Origin: Bacillota bacterium
Lineage (GTDB): Bacteria; Bacillota; Clostridia; Christensenellales; UMGS416
NCBI GenBank assembly: GCA_023410875.1
Contig: JAEYPH010000014.1
Span: forward strand, 1-64,000
Direction of reading: 5' to 3'
DNA length: 64,000 nt
Shown here piece by piece: positions 9,100 through 17,532 of the stretch. Position 1 is the first letter of the stretch. Each line of letters starts with the position of its first letter. The position numbers were made by a program, and so were the translations under genes. The notes beneath the pieces were generated by a model. That model worked only from the letters and a program-made list of their open reading frames with translations. It did no database searches and had not been told where the DNA came from.

Positions 9100-9753
9100 T
9101 CACCATAACCCGTAAAGGGGGCCGGTGAAAAAGAACGTGATGATGCCGATGGAATTCATGAAACCATGGGCGAGAATGGACGCCCACAGGGTTTTATACC
9201 GATACCGGAGAACGCTGAAAAAGATCGCGTCGGTCACGGTCACCACGACGCCGACGATGCCCTGTTCCGTATGCGCTAGGCCAAACAACGCGGATGAAAT
9301 TGTTACCGCGGCATATACACCGATCCGTTCATTCCGGAACAGGCTCCTAAGCCGTGCCTGAAGGAACCCCCTGTACGCAACTTCCTCCCCCAAGGCGGCC
9401 AGCGTCCAACCGATGGCCAGAAACAACAGCAGTTGGCCAACATTGCCCTTTAGGTTTTCGTACGCGCTTAAGTTCCGCACGGTTCCCGCGATGTGATTCA
9501 ATACCGGCAAAATGATCCCGAAATTGATCAGCGTCCAGATAACGGCGAGCGCGAGAACTTCCAGGACCATCCTGCCGCTCTTGCCGGTTTTGTGGAGCCC
9601 CAATACCGCAAACGGCTCTCTTTTCAAAAAAAATGAGATGATCGCGATACCCACGATCACGATGGTGGGCAGAAACAAATCGAAATACAGGACCACTGCG
9701 GCGGCAACCAGTTCCATAAGGATGATTGCTTTTTTCATAAAATCCTTGCTCAT
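9100..9753 (-). CDS. CPBP-family intramembrane metalloprotease
   Basis: A 217-residue membrane protein with about six hydrophobic segments and all three CPBP (Abi/CAAX-protease) motifs: EEVAYR at 123-128, F-x-x-x-H in FGLAH at 157-161, and LAHGFMNS near 191-198. These residues form the metal site of type II CAAX prenyl-protease-like enzymes. Bacterial members act in bacteriocin immunity, peptide maturation or unknown proteolysis. I start at the ATG at 9753, with GGGAG just upstream, rather than at an upstream GC-rich frame that runs into the URO-D remnant. No bacteriocin-like small gene is visible beside it. Confidence 0.85.
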   Translation of the reverse strand: MSKDFMKKAIILMELVAAAVVLYFDLFLPTIVIVGIAIISFFLKREPFAVLGLHKTGKSGRMVLEVLALAVIWTLINFGIILPVLNHIAGTVRNLSAYENLKGNVGQLLLFLAIGWTLAALGEEVAYRGFLQARLRSLFRNERIGVYAAVTISSALFGLAHTEQGIVGVVVTVTDAIFFSVLRYRYKTLWASILAHGFMNSIGIITFFFTGPLYGLW

Positions 9754-9780
9754 TGTTCTCCCATCCCAGGCACGAGTTGG

Positions 9781-9857
9781 TATCTCCCGTGGGTCCTGGC
9801 CGTTTCGATCATCGCGAACAGGTTTTCGTCCGGTGTGGCCCTGCCTCACTGGTCACC
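9781..9857 (-). pseudogene. 3' remnant of a URO-D methyltransferase gene
   Basis: Read leftwards, this stretch encodes GDQ-stop-GRATPDENLFAMIETARTHGRY. It is clearly homologous to the C-terminus of the URO-D gene at 11044 (GDQCGRDTPDENLYAMIETARTYGKY). The codon for the zinc-ligand Cys (TGC) is TGA here (9846-9848). Homology stops abruptly at about 9857, next to the stop of the winged-helix gene, so only about 25 codons survive. It is a dead duplicate or recombination scar. Confidence 0.8.
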
Positions 9858-9863
9858 GCGGCT

Positions 9864-10937
9864 TTATTCGGCGCTTTCCTTGTGCGCCCAAAACCGCGCA
9901 TAACACAGCCGGGCACTTTCGATGGTCCGGCTGTTTTGCGCTCCGAACTCCTGGCTGAACAGACGAACCTGCGGCAGGCCGCCGCCCTGCGGCGTCTGCC
10001 ACGTACCCGCAATCGTGCCGTTCACGAACAGCCAATGGCTATAGTCCGATTCTTTGGCCATCTCCTCGGGGAAGGCCGTGAACCCCTGGCGGTCCTGATA
10101 GCTCATGATGTATTCGTCGTAGTCCGGCATTAAAAACGCGAAGTCTGCACCCGATGCCGACAGGTTCGGAAGCATGATGCCTTCCGGTACCACATATTCC
10201 GTTTCGTTGTTCTTCTCCACATGGAAATCCCCGCCCAGCGTTTGCGCGCCGAGGCGGGCTTCCTTTGCTGTAAGGCCGCTCCAATACGCGAAATCCTTGA
10301 CTGTGGCCGGCGCGCGGCTGGCGAAGAACTTGCGCGCCAGCATGGCCAGCATTTCCTCGCGCTCATAGTCCGGGCATGGGGGCGCGGCAGCGTCCATGAG
10401 CTGGTAGGTGAACTGTTTTCCCCGCCGGGGGCCGCTGCAAATGAGCCCTTCGAGCTCGGCGTACATCATGATATACGATAGCCGGAAGCCCTGCGCCGCT
10501 ATGCCGGCCGCTCCCAGCCGCCGCTGCAACTCCTCCCGCGTGTGCGCCCCGTCTTGCAGCGCGTTTTCCAGCACGCCGCAGCTCATGCGCAGCGTGTTCG
10601 CGTCCAGCCCGGTCTTTCTGTACATGTAGGCGTTTTTGGCGTGCACCCTGGGAGCCGAGAGCTTCACCATCCAGCGGATGTCTTTGGGGTGCACGAAATG
10701 CCATGTGGGGCGCAAGACGTGGGTGCGCAGTATTTCGCCGCGCTGGAACGCCTGCTCCACCTGGGAGTCGGTGCTCCGCGGCAGGCGAAGGCCCACGGCC
10801 CATTTGGCCATGGCGTATTCCTGCGCCTGCATGGCTCTCATGCAGGCGACCACCTGGGCCGGGTTTGTGATGCCCTCGTGCCTCCCCAGCAGCAGCTGGC
10901 TATACAGGCGGGCGGCCAATAATTCCTCTGTTTTCAC
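9864..10937 (-). CDS. AlkZ/YcaQ-like winged-helix DNA-binding protein
   Basis: A 357-residue protein of the HTH_42 family, related to AlkZ/YcaQ DNA glycosylases. It contains the diagnostic QAQEYAMAKWAVGLRLP stretch (Q-x-Q motif) near residue 30-46, then LRPTWHFVHPKDIRWM and several winged-helix units (VKDFAYWSGLTAKEAR). In characterised members the Gln residues face the DNA lesion, so repair of alkylated or crosslinked bases is the family inference. I prefer the GTG start at 10937 (VKTEELLAARLYSQ), where the family similarity begins; an ATG at 10991 is possible. Its 3' end abuts the URO-D remnant. Confidence 0.75.
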   Translation of the reverse strand: MKTEELLAARLYSQLLLGRHEGITNPAQVVACMRAMQAQEYAMAKWAVGLRLPRSTDSQVEQAFQRGEILRTHVLRPTWHFVHPKDIRWMVKLSAPRVHAKNAYMYRKTGLDANTLRMSCGVLENALQDGAHTREELQRRLGAAGIAAQGFRLSYIMMYAELEGLICSGPRRGKQFTYQLMDAAAPPCPDYEREEMLAMLARKFFASRAPATVKDFAYWSGLTAKEARLGAQTLGGDFHVEKNNETEYVVPEGIMLPNLSASGADFAFLMPDYDEYIMSYQDRQGFTAFPEEMAKESDYSHWLFVNGTIAGTWQTPQGGGLPQVRLFSQEFGAQNSRTIESARLCYARFWAHKESAE

Positions 10938-11043
10938 ACAATCACCCGTGGACTCACCGGGATGTGATGGCTGCGAGGCGCCGGAAGGCAAGAGCCATCC
11001 CCCAAGGAGAAGACGAGCCTTGGCTTGCCGTCCCTTTGCCCCG

Positions 11044-12186
11044 TTAATATTTCCCGTAGGTCCTGGCGGTCTCGATCATGGCGTACAGGTTCTCATCCGG
11101 CGTGTCCCTGCCGCACTGGTCACCGGTGGACAGTATGAACCGTCCGCCGGCTGCGGCATCGTCGATGGCGCGCTTGCTGGCGTCGATGACGTCCTGCACC
11201 GTGCCGCGCAGCATCACGTCGGTCGTGTGCAGGTTGCCCTTGAGAATCAGCCTGTCGCCATACAGCCGCTTGAGGCTGGCCAGATCGCTGTCGCCCATGG
11301 GCGGGATCTCCAGCGGATCGATGATCGTAAGCTCGGTCTCCTGGGCGCATATCCTGACCAACTCCGTCTCCGGCCCGCAGGAATGGATGTGGGTGGGGAT
11401 GCCGTATTCCCTGGCCTTGCGCGTGACGGCCTGCACGATGGGCAGGCACAGTTCGCGGAAGATGGCCGGGCTCTGGAACACCAATGTGCCCGAGCCGCCG
11501 GTGCAGATGAAGTCGGGCTTTGTCTCCTGGGCCATCAGCACGTCCATGCGCTTGAGATAGTATTCTATCAACTGATCCCGTTTTTCCTGATACTTTCCGG
11601 GGTTGTCATAATAGTCGTAGATCTCTTCCATGTTGTGCAGCAGGATGCTGGTGCCGCAGAACACGCCGAACAGCCCGTGGTCGCCCAGCATGCCCTTGGC
11701 AAGCTTTAAGAGCTCGCCGCCCTGGGGCCACTGCCTGCGGCCCTCCACTTTTTCCCAATGGCCCGGGGTCCTGGGCAGGCCCAGCGTCTGCGGCCGCAAA
11801 CCGCCGGTGGGCGGGTCGGCCCGGTAATATACCGTCACCCTGTCCTCCCACTCGGTCACGTTGCCGGCTCGGCGCATCCTCTGGGTGTAGATGCGCTCGT
11901 CGGTGCGCCCGACGATCATCTCCTCCCACTCGTGGTCGATCTCACCCAGCTCCTCGAACTGGATCGGAACGTATCCATCCATCAGCGAATCAAAGCCAAA
12001 GCGCTTCACGCAATCGATATAGGCCGCCCAGATGGGGTGCTCCTGATACAGATAGAGGTCCCAGAAGGGCTTGCCGCTCAGACGCGCCGGTATCATGTTG
12101 GATGTGTCCGGCGCCACCGGCACGCAGTCCGGAATTTCCCCGCGGATCACCGTCAGCAGTCGCTCTCTTGATGTCATCCCATTCAC
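11044..12186 (-). CDS. Zinc-type URO-D family methyltransferase (MtaA-like)
   Basis: A 380-residue URO-D superfamily protein. It keeps the zinc-ligand set of corrinoid methyltransferases such as MtaA: H268-x-C270 in HIHSCG and C358 in GDQCG, a spacing close to that family. This favours methyl transfer (for example from an O-methyl or N-methyl compound, via a corrinoid protein, to a thiol) over haem biosynthesis. No corrinoid protein gene lies in the window. An AGAGGA lies 11 bases before the ATG at 12186; a second ATG at 12177 is possible. It is separated from the upstream sugar operon by a terminator at 12217-12251. Confidence 0.75.
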   Translation of the reverse strand: MNGMTSRERLLTVIRGEIPDCVPVAPDTSNMIPARLSGKPFWDLYLYQEHPIWAAYIDCVKRFGFDSLMDGYVPIQFEELGEIDHEWEEMIVGRTDERIYTQRMRRAGNVTEWEDRVTVYYRADPPTGGLRPQTLGLPRTPGHWEKVEGRRQWPQGGELLKLAKGMLGDHGLFGVFCGTSILLHNMEEIYDYYDNPGKYQEKRDQLIEYYLKRMDVLMAQETKPDFICTGGSGTLVFQSPAIFRELCLPIVQAVTRKAREYGIPTHIHSCGPETELVRICAQETELTIIDPLEIPPMGDSDLASLKRLYGDRLILKGNLHTTDVMLRGTVQDVIDASKRAIDDAAAGGRFILSTGDQCGRDTPDENLYAMIETARTYGKY

Positions 12187-12216
12187 CGTTCGCTTCCTCT
12201 GTCGTATTGTGTCGGC

Positions 12217-12251
12217 AAAAAACAGTCTGAGGCCCGCTTCAGGCCCCAGAC
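12217..12251 (-). terminator. Intrinsic terminator of the sugar operon
   Basis: On the minus strand a 10-bp stem (GTCTG-G-GGCC with GGCC-T-CAGAC, one G-U pair) spans 12251 to 12225 and is followed by a run of T after TG. It closes the leftward run that ends with the D-2-hydroxyacid dehydrogenase gene. Confidence 0.8.
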
Positions 12252-12304
12252 AATAGGTGTTTTACTATTTTCTCTATGCGTGGCGGAATCCCTGCCGCCT
12301 TAAG

Positions 12305-13264
12305 TTACCGATTGACGACGTTCACCGGCGTGCCGTTTATAAACTGCCGCAGATTGTCCACGGCAATGTCCATAAGCCGGGTGCGGGCCTCCTTGGGAGC
12401 CCAGGCGATGTGCGGCGTGATGATGCAGTTTTTGGCCCGCAGCAGCGGGTTGTCGCCGCGGATGGGCTCGCTGGACACCACGTCCACCGCCGCCGCGGCG
12501 AGCTTGCCGCAGTTGAGCGCATCGGCCAGAGCCTGCTCCTCGACCAGCGGCCCCCGGGAGGTGTTGATCAGGATCACGCCGTCCTTCATGCGGGCGATGG
12601 TCTGCTGGTTGATGATGCCCTGGGTCTCCGCCGACAGCGGGCAGTGCAGAGATATCACGTCGGACTGCGCCAGCAGCTCGTCCAGCCCCGCATAGCGCAT
12701 GGTCTCGCATTCCAGGGCCGGGTTCGGGTGTCTGCTGTGGGCCAGCACCCGCATGCCCAGCGCCTGGGCGATGCTGCCGGCGGCCTGGCCGATGCGGCCG
12801 TAGCCTATGATGCCCATGGTCTTGCCTGCCAGCTCGATCAGCGGGTACTTCCAGTAGCAGAAGTCCACGCTGTTCTCCCACTCGCCGGCGTGCACGGACT
12901 CGGAATGAGCGCCGATGTGATGGCAAACCTCCAGCAGCAGGCCGATGGCAAACTGCGCCACCGCCGCGGTGCTGTAGGCGGGAATGTTGGTGACCGCGAT
13001 GCCGCGCCGGCGGGCATGGTCCACGTCCACGATGTTGTAGCCGGTGGCCAGCACGCCGATGTAACGGATGCCGGGGCACGCGTCCAGCGTTGCGGCGTCC
13101 AGCGGGGTTTTGTTGGTGATGACGGCCTGGGCGTCGCCGATGCGCGCTGCGATGAGCTGCGCCGGCGTGCGCTCGTAGACCGTCAGGGCCCCCAGGGACT
13201 CGAAGCCTTGCCAACTCAAGTCCCCGGGGTTTTCCGTGTAGCCGTCCAGTACGACGATTTTCAT
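12305..13264 (-). CDS. D-2-hydroxyacid dehydrogenase (NAD-dependent)
   Basis: A complete 319-residue member of the D-isomer-specific 2-hydroxyacid dehydrogenase family (glycerate/phosphoglycerate dehydrogenase type). The NAD motif GIIGYGRIGQAAG is near residue 151. Catalytic Arg lies in INTSRGPL near 234, Glu in SSEPI near 263 and His in TPHIAW near 282, so the catalytic triad is intact. It begins 34 bases after the FAD oxidoreductase at 13299 and is the last gene before the terminator. In this setting it would reduce or oxidise a hydroxy-acid or keto-acid formed from the imported sugar; the exact substrate is inference. Confidence 0.9.
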   Translation of the reverse strand: MKIVVLDGYTENPGDLSWQGFESLGALTVYERTPAQLIAARIGDAQAVITNKTPLDAATLDACPGIRYIGVLATGYNIVDVDHARRRGIAVTNIPAYSTAAVAQFAIGLLLEVCHHIGAHSESVHAGEWENSVDFCYWKYPLIELAGKTMGIIGYGRIGQAAGSIAQALGMRVLAHSRHPNPALECETMRYAGLDELLAQSDVISLHCPLSAETQGIINQQTIARMKDGVILINTSRGPLVEEQALADALNCGKLAAAAVDVVSSEPIRGDNPLLRAKNCIITPHIAWAPKEARTRLMDIAVDNLRQFINGTPVNVVNR

Positions 13265-13298
13265 TGCGTGTCTCCTGACGGAATTGTTATGGGCGGAT

Positions 13299-14675
13299 TT
13301 ACGCCCGGGTCATCTTCTTGCTGAGCGCCGGCTGGGGCAGGTTGGCGCCCTGGCTGCGCAGCGTGAGCACCAGCTGTTCGGTGTCCAAGTCGCAGGCAGG
13401 CTGCCCGGTGGCGATGGCCTGCGCGGCGGCGGCGCCGGCGGCCTGGCCCATCATGGCTGCGGCCGGCTGCACACGGATGGAGCCGTGCACCTTCACGTCG
13501 CTGGAGTTGCATCGGCCGGCCACCCACAGGTTGTTGTAGCCCTTAGGCACGAGGATGCTGTAGGGAATGCCGAAGCTTTCGCCCACTCCCAGGCGGCCGG
13601 ACTTGCCGATCTCCTCGTTGAGCCGCTCATATTCCTCGTCGGACGCATCGTGGACATGGATGTCCACGAACTTGTTGAACACGCCGATCTGATCCGGGAA
13701 CCATCGCCGGGCCAAATAGTCGGAGAAGTTCAGCTGGTATTCGCCAACGATCCTGCGGGATTCGCGCACGCCCAGCAGGCTGGCCGTCGTCACGTGCTCG
13801 ATGTTCTGGCAGCCGTCCAGGTAGCGCTTGTAGAAGGTAGTATACTCCTGCGCCTTCTTTCTGCCAAGGATCATGCCGCGGGTCAGGTCCGCCACGCGCA
13901 GCGCGTCGGCGTGGAAGATGTGGCCGCCGTTCAGATACCCCAGCGTCCGCCCCACCTGGGACATGCCGGGCAGGTGGCGGTCCTTATCCATGAAGATGCC
14001 GTCCTCGATGGCCTTGAGCAGCAGCGGGTGCTCCTGGGAGCGGTCCACGACGGTCCAGTCGATGCCGCTGAACAGCGACGTCAGCGTCGGGGGCATCGCC
14101 TCGGGCTGGCCGTCGCGGCCGGCCTCCAGCACCGGCGCGCCGCACAGCTTGGCCAGCACCGCGTCGCCGGTGGCGTCTATGAACGTCTTGGCCGGGATGT
14201 ACTCATAGCCCTCGATGCTGTTCACGACGACACCGTGCACATGATTGCGCCCGGCGTCGGCGTCTATGAGCGTCGTGAAGAAGCGGATCTCCACGCCGGC
14301 GTCCAGCGCCAGCCGGTCCAGCAGCGCCTTCAGAGCTTCCACGCGGAAGGGCGTCCAGCAGTGGTAGCGTTTCAGGTAGAAGTCCGCGGTCACCTGGGGA
14401 CCCAGGCCGCCCTCGCGGTGCAGCGTCTCCACGATCTCTCGCATGATGCCGCCCACCAGCATCGTTTCGCCGTTGGCCATGGGGTCAAAGGCGGTCACGA
14501 GGCCGGATGTGGCCATGCCGCCCAGGCAGCCGGTCTTCTCGATCAGCAGCACCTTGGCGCCCAGGCGTCCGGCGGCGATGGCCGCCGCCACGCCGCCGGG
14601 GCCGCCGCCGGCCACCACCAGGTCGTAGGTTTGGGAGCAGACGGGGATTTCCCTGTTCAATAGATAGGTACCCAT
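13299..14675 (-). CDS. FAD-dependent oxidoreductase (FAD_oxidored family), copy 1
   Basis: A 458-residue flavoprotein. The N-terminal dinucleotide motif is DLVVAGGGPGGVAAAIAAGR, followed by LIEKTGCLGGMATSGLV, the family's second flavin contact. Further landmarks are TFIDATGDAVLAKLCG and the C-terminal NNLWVAGRCNSSDVKVHGSIRVQP. No signal peptide is visible, so it is cytoplasmic. Three ATGs occur in a row at 14681, 14678 and 14675; GGAAAGGA upstream fits the last best. It is one of three adjacent paralogues at 13299, 14710 and 16079 that are clearly different in sequence, suggesting successive or alternative oxidation steps. Substrates are unknown. Confidence 0.85.
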   Translation of the reverse strand: MGTYLLNREIPVCSQTYDLVVAGGGPGGVAAAIAAGRLGAKVLLIEKTGCLGGMATSGLVTAFDPMANGETMLVGGIMREIVETLHREGGLGPQVTADFYLKRYHCWTPFRVEALKALLDRLALDAGVEIRFFTTLIDADAGRNHVHGVVVNSIEGYEYIPAKTFIDATGDAVLAKLCGAPVLEAGRDGQPEAMPPTLTSLFSGIDWTVVDRSQEHPLLLKAIEDGIFMDKDRHLPGMSQVGRTLGYLNGGHIFHADALRVADLTRGMILGRKKAQEYTTFYKRYLDGCQNIEHVTTASLLGVRESRRIVGEYQLNFSDYLARRWFPDQIGVFNKFVDIHVHDASDEEYERLNEEIGKSGRLGVGESFGIPYSILVPKGYNNLWVAGRCNSSDVKVHGSIRVQPAAAMMGQAAGAAAAQAIATGQPACDLDTEQLVLTLRSQGANLPQPALSKKMTRA

Positions 14676-14709
14676 CATCATTTCCTTTCCGGTTACAGAT
14701 CGGAGCGCC

Positions 14710-16062
14710 TTACGGCAGATAGGCGCCGGCCTTCTGCAGTTTAGAGCGCAGCTCCTGCACGTCCACCTTGCGCACGTCGCCATCCACATGGGTGGCCATG
14801 GCGGCTGCCGCGCCGGCGGCTTCACCCATGGCCAGGCATACGGGCATCACCCGCAGGCTGCCGTTGATGATGCGGTCGGAGGACACCGAGCGCCCGGCCA
14901 GCAGCACGTTGCGCAGGCCCTTGGGTGTCAGGCACCGGTAGGGGATGCCGTGGGATTCGCCGCGCTCATAGTGCACGGCGACCTTGTCGACGACGTCCTT
15001 GAAGCTCAGCTCGCCCTTGGCCATCTTGTCGGCCTCTTCGCGGGTGTTGTGCACGTCGATGTAGTAGCAGTTGCGGGCGATTTCGTCGTCAAAGGTGGTC
15101 CGAGCGATGAAATCCTCCCGGGTCAGGTAGTAGTCCCCGATGACGCGCCGGGTCTCCCGAATGCCCATGAGCGAGCCGGTCTGCACGAGGAACGAATTGC
15201 CGAAGGCCTCGGGGAAGTATTCGGCCAGGCCGTCGCGCATGTTGCGGGCCAGTTTGCGGCCAACCATCAACGATTCGGTCAGGTTCGTGGGCTTGGTGTT
15301 GTCCACACCGAACACGTGGCCGGCGTTGAAGCCGACCGTCGCGGGGCCGATGAAGTTGTTGCACATGTGGGAGTCCTTGACGTAGGGGTATTTGTCGGCC
15401 TTCGCCATCTTGTGCACAGGGCTGTCGGGGTTGGCGCCGTGCAGCTTGACGCCGTAGGTGTAGGCGTAGCTATCCACGTTGCTGAGCACAAAGCACAGGG
15501 AACCGGGCTGCAGCTCGCCTTCCGGGCCGCCCTGTTCAAACTGTGCGCCGGCCCACACGGAAAGGTCGCCGTCGCCGGTGCAGTCGATGTACACCTTGGC
15601 GCGGTAGGCGCACAGGCCGTCCTTGTTGGAGGCCAGCACCGCGGTCACGTTGCCCTCGCCGTCGGTCTCCACGCCGCTTAAAAACGTGTTGAACAGCACC
15701 TGAGCGCCGCTCTCGGTCACCATGTCGTCATAGACGACCTTGAGCATCTCCGGGTCGATGGGCACCCAATCCACCAGGGTCTTGGGCACATGGGGCATCG
15801 TGGATTTAACCTTCTCCATGATCTGCTCGCCCAGACCGGCATAGATGACCCGCTCCTTGTCGGAGAAGGGGCACCACGCAGGAATCAGGCCGCTGGTGCC
15901 CATGCCGCCCAGGCAGCCGGTGGCCTCCAGCAGCAGCGTTCTGGCCCCTTCGCGGGCGGCGGCGATGGCGGCGGTGCAGCCGGCGGGGCCGCCGCCTGCC
16001 ACGATGACGTCCCAGGAATCGTCCATGGGGACGGCGCGTTGTTTCAGCTCATAGCTTTTCAT
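14710..16062 (-). CDS. FAD-dependent oxidoreductase, copy 2
   Basis: A 450-residue paralogue of the same family: DVIVAGGGPAGCTAAIAAAR, LLLEATGCLGGMGTSGLIPAW, VYIDCTGDGDLSVWAG, then MGIRETRRVIGDYYLTREDF and LLAGRSVSSDRIINGSLRVMP. GAAAGGAA lies 6 bases before the ATG at 16062. The stop lies 34 bases before the start of copy 1. The IRExRR motif in the middle is shared by all copies and is a useful family marker. Cytoplasmic by lack of a signal peptide. Confidence 0.85.
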   Translation of the reverse strand: MKSYELKQRAVPMDDSWDVIVAGGGPAGCTAAIAAAREGARTLLLEATGCLGGMGTSGLIPAWCPFSDKERVIYAGLGEQIMEKVKSTMPHVPKTLVDWVPIDPEMLKVVYDDMVTESGAQVLFNTFLSGVETDGEGNVTAVLASNKDGLCAYRAKVYIDCTGDGDLSVWAGAQFEQGGPEGELQPGSLCFVLSNVDSYAYTYGVKLHGANPDSPVHKMAKADKYPYVKDSHMCNNFIGPATVGFNAGHVFGVDNTKPTNLTESLMVGRKLARNMRDGLAEYFPEAFGNSFLVQTGSLMGIRETRRVIGDYYLTREDFIARTTFDDEIARNCYYIDVHNTREEADKMAKGELSFKDVVDKVAVHYERGESHGIPYRCLTPKGLRNVLLAGRSVSSDRIINGSLRVMPVCLAMGEAAGAAAAMATHVDGDVRKVDVQELRSKLQKAGAYLP

Positions 16063-16078
16063 AGCGGTTTCCTTTCTC

Positions 16079-17449
16079 TTAAAGAAATTTTGCTCCCCGT
16101 TCTTCCATAATGGCGCGCACGTCCGCGCCCTGGATGTCTCTGGCCCGCAAGCCATTTTTCGCGGCCAGCGCCGCGCCGATGCCCGCGGCCTCGCCGCTGG
16201 CGCGGCACGTATGCTGCACCCGCACCGACGACTGGGCCACGAAGTCCGCGCCCAGGCAGCGCCCGGCCACAAAAAGGTTGTCCAAACCGGCCACGACCAG
16301 GCTGCGGAAGGGCACGTGGTAATAGCGCTCGCCGGGCTCCCGGTGCTCAAACTGCAGGCTGTCCTTTTCGTCGGCGTCGTGGATGTCCACGGGATAATTG
16401 CTGGTGGCGATGGTATCGTCGAACCGGGCGTACTGCAGCACGTCCCGGCCGGTCAGCGTGTATTCGGTCTCTATCCTGCGGCTCTCGCGGATGCCCAGCA
16501 TCGGCGCGACTTCGCACAGACCGGCGTGCGCAAAGCCGGGGATGCGCTGCCGCAGGAAGGCGACCAGCCGCAGGATGGCGCTGCGCCCCTGGGTCTGCTT
16601 GCCGGAGAGATATCGGGCGTCCAGCGTGTCGTGGGAGGAGCCCAGCTCCGGGCAGTTGAAGCATAGATCATTGGGCTTGCCCGGCACCGAGAAGCACTGG
16701 AAATACTTGATGTCCTGCAGCGTCAGCAGGCCGTCCTCCATGGCTTTGTCGAACACCGGGGTCAGCACCCAGCGGTCGTTGTGCAGCGTCGTGGCGGCGT
16801 GGAAGGTCGGTCCGTCGCTCTGCTGGTCGCCCAGGCTGTTCAGATAGCCCCGGAAGGCGGCGATATCCACGCCGGTCATCCAAAAGCGCAGAGAAACCGC
16901 CTGGTTGATGCCCTGGGCGTTGCCGCTCTGGTATCCCGCCCCGGCCATCACCGAAAGGTCTCCGTCGCCGGTGCAATCGATGAAGTGGCCGGCCTCGATG
17001 GCGGTGATGCCGTCGTCGTTGAAGACCACCGCGTGGGTGAGGCGGCTGCCGTCCTTGATCACGCCGATCAGCGTCGTGTGATACAGGATGCCGCAGCCGG
17101 ATTCCCCGATCATCTGCTCCAGCACGAATTTCAATGCCAGCGGGTCAAACCACCCCTTGTGGGCGTCGCCGGGCAGCGCCGCGCCCATGGCGGTCAAGCG
17201 CGTGCGGGCCTCGTCGGCCAGCGCCGAGGATTGCGGGTCGCCGGTGATGTGCGAATGCATGACCGGCATCACCAGCGCCATGGTCTGCGAGCCCCCCGGC
17301 GCCCCAAACTGTTCGATGATCAGCGTTTTGGCGCCCATGCGGGCCGCCGATATGCCGGCGAAGGCGCCGGCGGTGCCGCCGCCGGCCACCAGCACGTCGC
17401 AGCGCTGTGAAACCGGCACGCTCCCTTTTTCAAAGGTCATGATATGCAT
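16079..17449 (-). CDS. FAD-dependent oxidoreductase, copy 3
   Basis: A 456-residue paralogue: DVLVAGGGTAGAFAGISAAR, LIIEQFGAPGGSQTMALVMP, HFIDCTGDGDLSVMAG, LGIRESRRIETEYTLTGRD and DNLFVAGRCLGADFVAQSSVR. The second flavin motif has GAPGGSQ where the others have GCLGGM. GGAGA lies before the ATG at 17449 (MHIMTFEKG). It is first of the three after the solute-binding protein gene, 83 bases behind it; the gap contains two stem-loops that may set different transcript levels. A GC-rich open frame extends further upstream but has no supporting start. Confidence 0.85.
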   Translation of the reverse strand: MHIMTFEKGSVPVSQRCDVLVAGGGTAGAFAGISAARMGAKTLIIEQFGAPGGSQTMALVMPVMHSHITGDPQSSALADEARTRLTAMGAALPGDAHKGWFDPLALKFVLEQMIGESGCGILYHTTLIGVIKDGSRLTHAVVFNDDGITAIEAGHFIDCTGDGDLSVMAGAGYQSGNAQGINQAVSLRFWMTGVDIAAFRGYLNSLGDQQSDGPTFHAATTLHNDRWVLTPVFDKAMEDGLLTLQDIKYFQCFSVPGKPNDLCFNCPELGSSHDTLDARYLSGKQTQGRSAILRLVAFLRQRIPGFAHAGLCEVAPMLGIRESRRIETEYTLTGRDVLQYARFDDTIATSNYPVDIHDADEKDSLQFEHREPGERYYHVPFRSLVVAGLDNLFVAGRCLGADFVAQSSVRVQHTCRASGEAAGIGAALAAKNGLRARDIQGADVRAIMEERGAKFL

Positions 17450-17464
17450 CGTGTCTCCTGACAG

Positions 17465-17517
17465 CAGGCCGCACGGGCCTGCTAAAGGGGCTACATACGG
17501 ATGTACATAGCCCCTTT
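17465..17517 (-). promoter_or_regulatory. Two stem-loops between binding-protein and FAD genes
   Basis: Two inverted repeats lie in the 83-base gap: AAAGGGGCTA with TAGCCCCTTT (17485-17517) and GCAGGCC with GGCCTGC (17465-17483). Neither has a clear T-run on the minus strand. They are likelier 3' stabilisers or a partial attenuator behind the abundant solute-binding protein message than a full terminator. Confidence 0.45.
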
Positions 17518-17532
17518 GTGCAGCGTTTATGT

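Noticed and set aside
9846..9848. In-frame TGA read as selenocysteine in the URO-D remnant
   Set aside because: Only 25 codons remain, with no upstream body and no visible SECIS-like hairpin; a pseudogene scar explains it.
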